DNA of 64,000 bases. Origin: Pogostemon cablin (lineage: Eukaryota > Streptophyta > Magnoliopsida > Lamiales > Lamiaceae). Position 1 is the first letter of the stretch, and the number at the start of each line of letters is the position of its first letter. The translations under genes were made by a program, and so were the position numbers. Of the stretch, positions 11,922 to 23,225 are shown piece after piece. The notes beneath the pieces were generated by a model that saw nothing but the letters and a program-made list of their open reading frames with translations, was not told the DNA's origin and did no database searches. The DNA is taken from NCBI GenBank assembly GCA_023678885.1, contig CM043006.1, forward strand, positions 8,335,948 to 8,399,947, given 5' to 3'.

Positions 11922-12897
11922 ATCCCCCAAACTTACACGTAGCTCGTCCCGACACAACAAAATAAAAATAGAGAGAGAGAGAGTAAAATTAGTGGGGAAA
12001 TAAGGACTATGACAAATACCCCATTCACAATACAATTGTCCTCAACTTCGGTCATGCAACTCTCATTACATGTAATAATTAATTCATAGCATACAAGTTA
12101 AGACAATCACCATCAATTCAAATGCTCCATTCACATGTTCTCACGGGAAGTATATATCACTCGCACTCAAGTGTAAAAGATGTACACATATGGGTTATGG
12201 TGTTTAAGCTCAAATTCAATTCAAGGGCATGCGTAACAATAAGTATGCCAAAAGTCTCAAACTCTCCACCACTAAAAAGTATGATTCGACAATAGGATCA
12301 AAAAGAACTTTCATTAGGATGTAATGTTGGCTCTTTGGTAAGGGTAGGAAACATATGGATAAAGTGACTCAATTAGTAGAGAATTAAAACCGGGGATTTT
12401 TTGTACTGTAGATTGTTTTACACTTCAAGGCTATCTAGCTTCATGTTCTTCTAATTTTGTTTTCTCTCCTTTTCTTCAAGCTCAACATACTTTTTCTTTC
12501 CTTTCTTTTTTTTCTCGAGTTACCAGTTTTGGGCACTACCACTAACATCTCGGGGTACCAGTTTCGGGCACTACCCCTAAGCAACTTATTTTTAAGCTCA
12601 TAATCACTTGTACAGCTCCAAATATTTTATTCCTTCCAAACTCCATCAAAATCAACTCACACACTCTGACAACATTTAATTCTCCACTAAATATAGGAAT
12701 TTAAGGCTCAAATAGGATATAAAAGTGGCTATCTTCATAGGTTGCCGAAGAAATAAGACTTTCAGGCTCAAAAGGGCTAACTATGGATATATAATTATAT
12801 GGTAGGAAATTATTTGGCAAAGTGACTCATAAATTCAAGGATGGCCTAAAATCATCTCCCATCATCTAACACACATGTTGGGGGCTTCCAAAGGTTT
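11922..12897 (-). repeat. 3' noncoding region upstream of LTR A right
   Basis: It begins with the complement of a polypurine tract (AAGTTTGGGGGAT, 11922-11934) and continues with the same blocks as 5998-6950, including the 35-bp duplication. It stops at about 12897, in CACACATG, where the strand of the family sequence flips. No gene is present. Confidence 0.75.
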
Positions 12898-14696
12898 CAT
12901 ACCGGTGTAACTCTCCGACGTTAAATATGAGTGCCTGTTGGGGGCTTGTCCCTTCCATTTTATTGCTTTATTATTTCTTTTGTGTGAGTGAGGAGTTATT
13001 ATATTTAAGGTGCTCACGCTTTAGCAATTATATCTCTTTTCAAACTTAGTTTCGACTTGCATTTTTACTAAGTTTAGGGGGGTGTGATGTACTTACGTCA
13101 TTTTATGAGCATAGGGTATAATTTTTCCTTTCGTTGGTTGTTTGTTTGTTAGGAGGTTGATTTTTTGCGGCATATCAATACTTTAACCAGTGTTGTTATG
13201 TCGACTTTTTGCAACTTACCTAATGCTTAGTGTGTTGTGTTGGTGTTTCTAGTGTGTGGAGTCGATTAGATAGTCAATTAAGTCTTTCTTATAGTTCTCC
13301 TATATTATTATTTATGAATAATGTGATGATGAGGTATGTTGAGCTTTGATGATAGAAAAAGGTAAAAGAGGGGAAAAAGGAGTTCTACATTGAGGCTTTG
13401 ACCTAATTGAGTTGAACAACTTAAGGAACTCGTTCATACGTTGATGAAAAAATCAGGTGCTATCGTTTTCTTATTCTAATTATTATGTGTGCTTTTAATT
13501 CATGGGAGTGAAAGGATTGAGCTCTTGGTTTTGGTGATCTACATGAGCTTATTTTGTTTAAATTGTGCCTAAAATTCATATGCTTTTGAAATTGATGAAG
13601 GAAGTGTACTTGACTTATATTGTGGTATGAAGTTCTATATTTACTTGTGAGATATTACTTACCGTGGAAAGTGCTTTGTATGTTGTTAAAAACCCATGTA
13701 AGATTTTGAGCCTCGTTGATCATGTTACATAATCACATGATATATCTTTTTTGGTGAATATCGTTCTTGTGCGTGTATTCTAGAACGTGCTTATCGTCTT
13801 ATTTGAAACTACATGTGTGTTAGATGATGGGAGATGATTTTAGGCCATCCTTGAATTTATGAGTCACTTAACTAAATAATTCCCTACCAAATGATGTTTA
13901 TCCGTAGTTTGCCCTGTTGAACCTAAAAATCTCATTCTTTGGCAGCCTACGATAATCACTTTGAACTTCTGAATTTTTTGAGCCTTGATTCTATCATGAC
14001 GAGAATTAATGGCTTTTCAAAATGTGTTGAAGGAGTTTTATAATAGCTTGGGAAGGAATGAAATTGGTGTTGAAATAGTGATTGAACTTGAAAATGCATC
14101 TAAGGAAAAAAATGGAGTAGTAATTAAATCTTGTACTCTATGGAATAAAACACCCTAGGGTAGTGTTTAAATTTAGTACCCTATGGAGGATGCGAGAGGT
14201 AGTGCCCAAAATTGGTACCTCGAGAGAAAAAAATAGAGAAGAAAAAAAAGAAAAGAAAAAAAAGAAGAAAGAAAAGTGATGTTTGAAGAAAAAAAGTGAA
14301 GGAGTTGAGGAGGATGTTGTGCTTAATTGAAGTGATGAGAAAGAATGAAAGATCGAGAGAGACTGCAGGCTTGATTGATCCAAGTATTGAGTCACTTATC
14401 CATATATTTCCTACCTTAACCAAAGAGCCAACATTACATCCAAAAGAAGAGTCTTTTTTGATCCCATTGTCAAATCATACTTTTAGTGGTGGAGAGACAT
14501 TTGTCAAACTTATGGTTAAGCATGCACTTGAATTGAATCTGAGTGTAAACACTATAACCCTTAAGTGTACATCTTTTACACTTGAGTGAGAGTGATATAT
14601 ACTTCTCGTGATGACATGTGAATGGAGCATTCGAATTGGTGGTGATTGTCTTATTTTGTATGCTATGAATTGATTATTACATGTAATGAGAGTTGT
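12898..14696 (+). repeat. 3' noncoding region of a plus-strand family-A element, first part
   Basis: The family 3' region now reads on the plus strand. It opens with the post-pol motif (ACTCTCCGACGTTAAA, about 12910) and GTTGGGGGC. TTTAGGGGGGTGTGATG follows at about 13075, then the inverse of the AAGGCTCAAA block series (13800-13990) and the inverse 35-bp duplication. The 97-codon frame 14296-14589 lies wholly inside this conserved noncoding sequence and I do not call it a gene. The region is broken at 14696 by an insertion and resumes at 17588. Confidence 0.7.
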
Positions 14697-17587
14697 TGAA
14701 ATGACCCACATTACCATAAAAAAATAAATAACCTTTTAAGAGAAAATTTTAGGTCTAATAAGGTTTAATGAAATTAGATTGACAAATTTTAGGGTAATAT
14801 AAAATTGTTTGCAGCGGAATTTAAAATTAAAAGAAGAATAATTAAAAATGAACCATATTTCATAGCACAGTTAAAATGAGAACTTTCTTTCAAAAAATAA
14901 ATGATCATGAAATTGACTATTAAGCACTTTATTTAAAGTAGAGGTAAATACATTAAAAGATTCTCATTAAAGTGAATCACCACTAACGAAATAAATAATT
15001 AGGAAGCTCTGACTATTAAATAACTATAAAATGAGTTCATCATGATAAAAATGTTAATGTATATAAACTATGAAATAATAAGCCCAAAAAAATACCAAAT
15101 AATTACTTTATCACCCGTTGCCTCTCTACATACTCCGTCTCTTTTAATCTGTAAAATATTTAAATGATGGGATGAGCAAATCACAGCTCAATGGGAAAAT
15201 ATTTATCTACAATATATGACTCACATATAAACATCAATAAATCACAATCAACACGTAAATCTTATTTTTGAACATGTCTGTGAATGATCGATCATGAAGT
15301 ACAGCGGGCGTTACTCGAGGATTACTTTAAAATCCCGACACCTGAAAGTGTCCTGACTTAAATAAATGTTCTAGCACGGCGGGCCTTCCAAGGACCTTTT
15401 ACAATCCAAGTATTGCCGATGACCTTATTATCAGTCTCAAACCCATATCACGGTCTCTGTCTACATGTCTCTGAATAGTATTACAAATACTCTGTGTCCG
15501 TGGACAGTACTACGAATAATACTCTATGACTGTGATGCAAGCAGTAACTTATCAACGTAAACACATAAGCACATACGATAGACAAAGTTTAGATTTTCCT
15601 ACCTGGAATGAATGTCGATGGTGAATGGATGCACTTGAATGTAGATGATAAATCAGTGTCTTTTAATAACTTTCATCTATCATAAAACTATATTTATCTC
15701 AAATTAATATGCAAACTTAAAATAGAAATAACATAATGAGTTTAAATCTTTAGAATATAGCCGAAGTGATACTTCAATATTTGAAGTAAGAGAGATTAAA
15801 TGAATTTATGAATGGTTTTATTAAATACCAAAGTATAGATAATTTATAACTAATAAATTTAAATAAGATCAGCCCGAAATTTAATATACATGTAATATTT
15901 TATGATTAGAAGAATATATCAAAATTTAATTATATAATAAGGTATACAACTATGTGTTTTGGATTTTCAAAGTGATTGTAGTAAAAACTGGAATTTCTCA
16001 TATGCACTGATAATAATTTAATATATTTAATTATAAATGATGAAATCATATGAAAAATAATACATGTAGTAATATGTATCTTATCCGAAAATTATGATTT
16101 TAGGGGTCAGTAAATATGATTTTCATATTTTTAAAAGATTAAGATTAAATATTATTGAAACAATTTAAACAATAAGGAAATATTTGTAATAAATATTATA
16201 TAAAATCCATGAATGTGAAAATTATACAGTAGACTTAAAATCTTAGAAAATATGAGATATATAAGAATCAGATTATTTGGAGTACATATAATATATATTT
16301 CATATTTTTAAGTAAGAAAATAGAAGTTGATGCGAATCATATATTAGTGTAATATAAAACTACTATAAAATCATACATCTTCTTAAAATTATTATAAATA
16401 TTATTTAGAGTTTAAAACTACGTAGGATATGACCTATAATAAAATCATAATAAGTTTAGGTCATTAAAAGGGTTTTGAGATAGTAAAATAGAATAACATA
16501 ATACATAACATTTCATGTACAGAAATCAGTATACATTTAATTTAAAATAATTTATTCATTTATTCAATAGGAGATTTTTACTGTGCATCATAAACACTGT
16601 AATATAAAACATATAAAAATAAAATAATACTTTAAGATCTCTAAATATTTTATTTGTAATTTCAAATCAGAAAAATTTCATGATCTAAACTGAATGTACT
16701 AATATTGTAAAATTTTTATTTATTAAATAATACAGTACTCCAAATGACATAAAATTATCATGAATTACCACAAACACCAAAAAGTATAACATATACGAAA
16801 ATAAGGATTTTTGGAGATCTTTAAATATGCTTTATAATTTCTAAATAGAAAACATAACATATTTAACAGCATGATTAGAAACATTGAAAAATTAATATAA
16901 AATAATATAATTGTCCTTTCGATATGAAACTTTTACAGAATATCAAAACCTTTATCTTTCATAACATATCCAAAATCCAGATCATTTGGAAAGGTATAAT
17001 TATATAATTAGAATTTTCTAGTCATGTATCCACAAAAATTCAGATTCTGCAGACATATGTATAAAATTCGTATAAAATAAAATATAAGTCCAAATATCAT
17101 GAAATTTTAAATACAAGTCAAAACTCAGTGTTACACAACATATCAAAATTTGGTATCCTTTGGAAATAAATAGATATAGTTTTGAAATTTTAAGAATGAG
17201 TTACCTTGAATGTATAAATACGGTTGAATTCTGAAAACTTTATTTCCATGAATGATTGATGATTGAAATGATTTGGTTTTATGGCTATATTTTGAATAGA
17301 AGAGAGGTAGAGAAAAGTTTATTTCTACTTTTTTCATAAACCCTAACTGTTACGGTGATGGAGAGAATGAATTTTTAAAAAGAGCAGACCGATTCCTTTC
17401 TTATATTTAACTTGTAAATATAAATAAATTGGGCTTCTTTTTGATCTTGGGCTTAGACACATTTTTAAATTCAATAATCTGAAAAAGATTTAATGAAAAA
17501 CCCTTTTAAAATAATTAAAAGTTTAATAGGCTTTAAATATAATATTTATCATAATTTAAATATACATAAAAATATTGGGATATTATA
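14697..17587 (-). mobile_element. Solo LTR, probably Tekay/Del-type chromovirus
   Basis: A 2.89-kb AT-rich block interrupts sequence that is continuous in sister copies. On the minus strand it starts TATAATATCCCAA (first G of TG changed) and ends GGGTCATTTCA, the style of long chromovirus LTRs. The uninterrupted copies have GAGAGTTGCATGACC. Here the flanks are gttgt on the left and gttac on the right, each one transition from GTTGC, which fits a decayed 5-bp target duplication. An ACCCTAA-type leader lies near 17340 (minus strand GTTAGGGTTTATG). It contains no coding sequence. The family name is inferred from end sequences and length only. Confidence 0.6.
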
Positions 17588-17731
17588 GTTACATGACCTA
17601 ACTTGAGGATAATTGTAATGTGAATGGGGTATATGTCATAATTTTTATTTCCCTGCTAATTTTCTTGCTCTCTCTCTCTTTTTATTTTTATTTTGTTGCC
17701 TTTGGACGAGCAACGGGTAAGTTTGGGGGAT
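17588..17731 (+). repeat. Resumed 3' noncoding region with polypurine tract
   Basis: ACATGACC...GAGGATAATTGTAATGTGAATGGGG continues the region broken at 14696. It ends in AAGTTTGGGGGAT directly before the TGATGAGAG start of the next LTR. Confidence 0.75.
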
Positions 17732-19551
17732 TGATGAGAGTGAAAATAAACGTGTTTTAGTGTCTAATTTAACACATTTTTTATGGAAATTATTGTCATA
17801 TATAAACACAAGTGTCTTATTTTCGATATATGTGAGAAAAAGGTGCATTTGAGGTGTTTTATTGTGTTTTAGGTGGAAAAATGATCAAAAGTGCAAAGTA
17901 GGAGAAAAGGTGCAACTTGTGTAAGAATACTAAAAAACACACATCCAATTTGTATAATTTTTATGTATTTGTGTGGAGGTGTAAAAAAGATATTTGATAT
18001 ACTGTTGAAAAGCCACAGAGGAGAGGATCATTTTGGCGTAAGGAACACCTCAATTGGGGTCCAAACGAGAAAGTTATGATCGAAATGGTAACGTCGCGTT
18101 GTTTCTACTTAACACGACTTTTCCACTTTACAAGACTTGTTACATCTTCAAATGTTGGAATTTTTGATAAGATCTTTATATGGATAGAAAACCAAAGAAA
18201 AGAGGATCGTGTGAGCGGAAGAATCACTAAAATCAAAGTTTGGACGAGGAAGTTATGCTCAAAATCATGAAGTCGCGCAGCTGCCGGAGAGAATTTCCGA
18301 GAATTTCTGAAAATTTCTGAAAATTACCTATTTCTTGGAGCATAATTAATCTCCTTATCACATAATCCTCCATGATTGACCCATATCTTTTATTTTCTTT
18401 TTAATTCCCTTTCTCACACCTGTATATATTTTACATTATTATTCATGTGGGAAAGAACGCAACACAATCATCCTACACCCCACAAGGGGGATCACCTCCC
18501 CAACCATCATCCACATACTTTCCTCCATCCATCCATTACTTTGAAGATTAATCTGTTGAATCAAAAGGAGAACCAAGAGATGTGTTCAAGGTTGAGAAGG
18601 ACGCGATGACGCCCACATCTAGGGTTTATTCATTTCCTAATTTATCTTGTATTTTTAGGACATATGATTAAGATATATCCAATACCCATAATTATTCTTC
18701 GCAATATCATTGGCTAGAATTGTTTTGGTAGTCTAGGGTTTTGAAGGTTTTATGAATTAATTAACTCTCATGTGTGTCCTCCGTACAACACTACTTGTGG
18801 ATTTATTTTATATATGATTATTCATTTTTAATTTATATTCACGGTCATTTTGTGCATCTTTAATTGGTATATAGAGTTTGAATCTATATCCTGGTTGTAG
18901 ATTGAGTGCGTTCACCGTTGAACAGGATTCCATGTTATGATTCTAAGTGAGGAAATTCCGAAGCTTTATTAGAACTATCATATACGAATATTTGTTAATT
19001 GAATTAAATTCGGGTTAGTAACCAGGATAAAGATGGTAATTTTATAGTTCCTGTAAAGGGAGATCATATCGGGTTAGATCCAGATGTGGAAAATAATTGA
19101 TGATGATAGTACCTAAAAAGAGGGGTGAAATTACGTCTCTTGCTCTGAGGTTATTCACACGTGTTACACGCATATTTAATTGTGTCTATAGAGTAGATTT
19201 GAATGGTTTAGTGATGCATCCATATTCCACAAGGCAGATTCGACCTACACTTGAGAGGGAAGTTAAGTAGTAAAATTGCATTACCCTAGTGCTACCTATT
19301 CTCCATTCTTGATCCACTTTCGTATTCTTCTAGTGCTTAATTTATTTTAATTGTTATTTAATAATTTTGTTAGTAGATTAATAATTAAATCCTAAAACTT
19401 AATTGCCTTTCGTCTTAACTAATTTAGTTAATAATTAAATTGATAATACACCGTCCTTTTTGTTCGATATTTAACTTGGTCTCTTGCTTAAGCTGCAACT
19501 GATATCCTTAATACTTGGAGATTAATTTTGCTTGCAAGAAAACGCGCATCA
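17732..19551 (+). mobile_element. LTR of family A, plus-strand copy
   Basis: It starts TGATGAGAGTGAAAATAA and ends GAAAACGCGCATCA, about 1.82 kb. Unlike the other family-A LTRs it has no GGTCGAA cluster: the corresponding U3 position (18285-18335) holds three near-repeats of GAATTTC(C/T)GA. A TATATATT-type box lies near 18422. No primer-binding site follows: the sequence after 19551 is the minus-strand 3' end of element D, so this is the 3' LTR of a truncated element or a recombined LTR. Confidence 0.82.
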
Positions 19552-19997
19552 GCTTGCCAAAGAAAAAGCTTATAAAGGCTCAAAAGGGCTCGCAATGATT
19601 TATATAGTACATGGGAAGGTAAAATTTGGTTAAGTGACTCAAATAAATAATAACGGCCTAAGATCATGTCCTAATAATTCACTAATCATAAGTCTCTCAC
19701 AAGACTCCAAGCCAAGTTCTAGAATACGTTCATATGAACACTTCTCATAAGAATAAACTATCATGCATTATAGCATAATTTAAGGCTCAAATTCTCACAG
19801 GGGTAAATAGAATCCTAAGCACTCCTCATAGCATATTATCAAGATCAATCCAAAATGAACTCCACATATTTAACAAGTAATACATGCCTCTCATCAATAA
19901 AAAATCGACACTTGCAAAATACGAATGCAACATACTTAGCAAAGAACCCATCCTAACAATCCAAATCAAGTATATCCAACCACTCCACCCTCAAGTA
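19552..19997 (-). repeat. 3' noncoding end of element D
   Basis: It contains AAAGGCTCAAAAGGGCT (19576), GGGAAGGTAAAATTTGG, CGGCCTAAGATCATG and CCAAGTTCTAGAATA, the Athila 3' block series in minus orientation. The 3' LTR expected next is missing and is replaced by the plus-strand LTR ending at 19551. Confidence 0.65.
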
Positions 19998-20882
19998 TCA
20001 AGTATCACAATATCCATCCAATATCAAATCAGAATATATCAATATACATGTCACACACACCACAAATACCATCATGTAAAGAGAAAAAGAGAAGAGGGAT
20101 GAGATGAAAAAGACAAATGATAAAAAAAAATCTGACGCAATCTTCCCTCTCGAAGCATCATCCTCGTCATCGTCATCACCATCACTTATCTCCGAGCGCC
20201 ATCTATCAAAATCTCTATGGAGATTACTCAACTTCCTATCCAACTCACATAGTTGGTATGCAATGCGGTATATCTCATGTCAAGCGCTGCATAACTAGTG
20301 GTGAGCAAGCCAAGTTGGCAGTTCGTCTCCTGCTGGTTATTATTCAAGTTGATAAGATGCTCATTCAACAACCTAAGCTGCTCCCTCAATTACTCATCAG
20401 GACCAGCCCAATAACACTGTTGTGGCACTGCCGGAATGGGTGGTGGTGGCATATCCCATGTTGCTGCTGCGGAACATCCATCTCAGGATGGATCTGATCC
20501 TCTCCATGCATCTCATGCTCATCATGCTGCTGATGCGGCTGCTGTTGCCCTTGCTACCCTTCGTCAACAATTCTCTGCAACTCCTGGTATATCCCTACAA
20601 CGTACATCTGAGCCACAGTCCTCCAATCAATGTTCCTCAAGCAAGTAATCGATAAGGCCTCATGCACCAATGAATTCATCAACATATTATTATCACCCCG
20701 GACCGTAGTCAACCCTGGTACATCATATGGAAACATAAAAAAGAAGGGCCTAGACCCCCTAGTGTAAAGCCAATCTCCATTAAGATAATTAGAAAATCCA
20801 GCCTTCACACAAGCGCTCATGACTAGATTCGGGTCCTCCAGGATAGGTGTAATACCAGCAAAGTCCATATGGTAATGCTCCA

Positions 20883-20959
20883 CCACAAAAGTCAGCAATC
20901 CTCCAATATTCACTGGAATGTAGAACTCCACAAAAGTCAGCAATCCTCCAATATTCACT
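20883..20959 (-). repeat. 45-bp in-frame tandem duplication in env-like ORF
   Basis: A 32-bp core beginning CCACAAAAGTCAGCAATCC occurs at 20883 and again at 20928, a period of 45 bp. It duplicates the peptide VNIGGLLTFV without shifting the frame. Confidence 0.85.
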
Positions 20960-21654
20960 CGTTGAATCAAGTACAGCCCCACATTGAACCTTATTCCATT
21001 CAACATGCACCATAAAACATACAACTCACCTCTCGATACACAACTTCCTTCATACCGGGCGAACAGTGTATTGCCCAATACTCGATCCATATATCGAATC
21101 ACGAGGTTCCTAATCAAGAAAGCGCGAGCATCCTTGGTCTTAAAATCCATGACCTCTCCAGAAATGGCTCTCCAAAAGTCATTCGCCTTGAAATACCCAT
21201 TCTCATTCCTGGAGATCCCTCTCGGAGTTTCAAAAAGTACGTTGAAATCCTCCACTTACCATTTTCTCATCTCGTCTCCCAGCTAAAATGAACACTCATA
21301 AGGGAGAGGACTTGAACCTTTCTTAATAGTGATTGAACACAGCACCTCAGCAGTAACATGGAAGTACGTTGGCTTCTTCAGCTCCATGAAGTGACGAATC
21401 CCTACTTGGTCAACCATCCACATGATGTCATCTCAGATGTTCATTGTGATCATGGCCCATCATCCTGGTACCTCGTTCGGGCCATCTTGTCAGACATATC
21501 ACCCCATCGCTCCTTGATTCATCCCAATTTTCCATTCGAATCTTGAAATCCTTAGGTAGCCTCTCTTTAAGCCTTAACTTCTTGGTAACCTCATCCTCAC
21601 GAGATGGTCAATCTTGCCTTTTCTTGCAACAAACTTTAGCCTCCTCACCTTTTC

Positions 21655-22111
21655 CTACAAAACAATACTTCAATACAAAACGGAAATAAGGAAAACAAAC
21701 TAACCAAGTTCTAAACCAACTATATATGGAACTTTACTCAATACTTCAAATTTTAACAAGTATAATCAATTCAAAAGGTTTACATGCTAATTCAATTCCA
21801 CTTCAATTTCAACTTCTCAATTAACAACAATTTCAACAACCACTTCACTTTCTTAAGCATGCATAACACCATTCAACTCAAAATTCAACATGCTTTACTT
21901 CACCACTCAACTTGCTCTTCAATTTCATAAACATCAAGGTCTATCAACAAATCAACAATCAAAATCGAACCCATCACTTATTCATATAAAATTTCAAACA
22001 AAAATTCAAATTGCACCATGGATTATCATAAAAACAAGTTAAATCAACTTACCACTCCAAAATAAAGCAATAGAACTTCAATCCTAGGGTAATAGGGTCA
22101 AGAGAACATAC
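21655..22111 (-). other. Putative spliceosomal intron in env-like ORF
   Basis: The donor reads AAAAG|GTATGTTC just after MAGSK and the acceptor reads ATTGTTTTGTAG|GAAAAGG after a T-rich run. Removing the 457 bp joins codons in phase to give MAGSKGKGEEAK. The interval itself is AT-rich and full of stops. This is inferred from splice consensus and frame, with no transcript evidence. Confidence 0.55.
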
Positions 22112-22347
22112 CTTTTGATCCGGCCATGGCTTAATATGAACAAGTATGAAAAATCCCCAAATTCATCAAAAAACCCTAGTTTTGCAACTAGAACACTCCA
22201 AATTTGTGACAAATCGAGTGTAGGGAGTGTGGAATGTGGTTTAATTGGAGCGAAATCGAGTGAAATCAAAGTTTGGAAAAGAGAAATTCTTGGTTCGAAG
22301 AGGATTCGAGTGAGGGTGGTGTGCAAAGTGATTGAAACAGGGGCAAA

Positions 22348-22356
22348 GATATACTT
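22348..22356 (-). promoter_or_regulatory. TATA-like box upstream of env-like ORF
   Basis: The minus strand reads TTTAAGTATATCTTTGCCCC, about 220 bp upstream of the ATG at 22127. The LTR box has the similar context AAGTATAAAAGG. The sequence between here and the ATG is CT-rich and leader-like. Confidence 0.4.
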
Positions 22357-22379
22357 AAATTCGCGACTTATCTGTGCAA

Positions 22380-22704
22380 TTCGACCCGAACAGGTGGTCG
22401 AACACCTCGTCGTGGTCGAATCGTGCTTCTGGACGGTTTTTAGCTTCTGGTTCGACCCGAATGGCTTATCAAATCAAAGTGTCGTGGTCGAACCCGCCTG
22501 TTATAAACATTCAGGGTGTTGGTTCGACCCGAACTCCTGGTCGAATTGCCTATGCTTGGTCGAATCGACCTGTAACAAAATCTCTAATCACTGATTCGAC
22601 CTCTACCACTGGTCGAAGCCTGATCGAACCACCTTGTGTTTGGTCGAATCGACCTGTAATGAACTTTCAAGTTCACAGTTTGACTTGGGCTACTCGGTTC
22701 GACC
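22380..22704. promoter_or_regulatory. GGTCGAA/TTCGACC cluster upstream of env-like ORF
   Basis: Twelve exact heptamers by hand count: TTCGACC at 22380, 22451, 22523, 22595 and 22698, and GGTCGAA at 22396, 22414, 22486, 22539, 22558, 22611 and 22642. The cluster ends about 25 bp from the TATA-like box. The plus-strand frames across it (for example 22115-22594) are shadows. An enhancer-like role is inferred from the same order in LTR U3 regions. Confidence 0.55.
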
Positions 22705-23225
22705 ACTCTCCTTAGTCGAATCGTGGTAGAATCGAGCTCATACTCCTTCGAAATTCACTATTCTTCATTCCTTGCACATTTCAAGCTCAAAAACGAACAT
22801 TAGGCATCAAAACAAAGCAAAACTAAGTTAGAGAACCACTATTAAGACTCTTAAATTGTGTGTATATACTCCGCATACGACTCAATAAATAAAATACCAC
22901 TAAACATTAGGCAAATTATAAAAATTGTCACGTTAAAACCGGTTAAAGTTTCAATATGCCGCAAAAAATCAACTCTCCTAATAGACATTACAAAGAAAAG
23001 ATTACTCTCCGTGCTACGATGATGTAAGTACATCACACCCCCAAACTTAGTAGAAACTATAGTCGAAACTAAGATTGAAAGAAGATGTAATATCCGATTA
23101 GTAAGCACATCAAATATAAAAAATTCTTACTCACACTAAAGAAATAAAATAATAAAAGAGGATGGAAAGCCCCAACAGGGGCTCTTGTTTAACGTCGGAG
23201 AATCACGACGATACCAATTCAATTC
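22705..23225 (-). repeat. Post-pol noncoding region of element D
   Basis: It holds the same landmarks as the other elements: the near-palindrome GTCGTGATTCTCCGACG (minus strand, about 23192-23209), GTTGGGGC, and AAGTTTGGGGGTGTGATG (about 23035). In element D this stretch is followed by the env-like unit, whereas in element A it leads on to the 3' noncoding region. Confidence 0.65.

Larger units (their letters stand above)
19998..22127 (-). pseudogene. Athila env-like ORF of element D, with an intron
   Basis: The central 233-residue stretch (20554-21255) matches the Athila ORF located between pol and the 3' LTR: FNVLFETPRGI, NDFWRAISG, RNLVIRYMDRVLGNTLF and RGELYVLWCMLN. Upstream, 21256-21420 adds GIRHFMELKKPTYFHV and LCSITIKKG with stops. 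A start ATG at 22125-22127 gives MAGSKG, followed by a likely intron and a lysine-rich KGEEAKVCCKKRQ, then a stop. Downstream are QLRLLNEHLINLNNNQQE (coiled-coil-like), an acidic DGDDDDEDD tract, and a hydrophobic tail of about 35 residues ending at 19998. Several frameshifts and stops make it a pseudogene. The role in Athila is unknown; an envelope function has been proposed. Confidence 0.75.

Noticed and set aside
13060..13100. TTTAGGGGGGTGTGATG as a polypurine tract with an LTR start
   Set aside because: The same block lies within the 3' region of other copies (7531, 23035) with no LTR following; the true tract is next to TGATGAGAG.
14296..14589. 97-codon plus-strand ORF
   Set aside because: It lies in 3' noncoding sequence conserved with 5998-7700 and 11922-12897, where the frame is not kept.
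20101..20300. Serine-rich plus-strand ORFs near 20104-20497
   Set aside because: Antisense of the acidic DDDDEDD end of the env-like ORF.
5328..22704. Clustered short repeats as a CRISPR array
   Set aside because: Units are 7 bp, both orientations alternate, spacing is irregular, and the DNA is plant nuclear.
22115..22715. Overlapping plus-strand ORFs of 159 and 113 codons
   Set aside because: They read through the GGTCGAA cluster and leader of the env-like ORF on the opposite strand; the repeated words create open frames.
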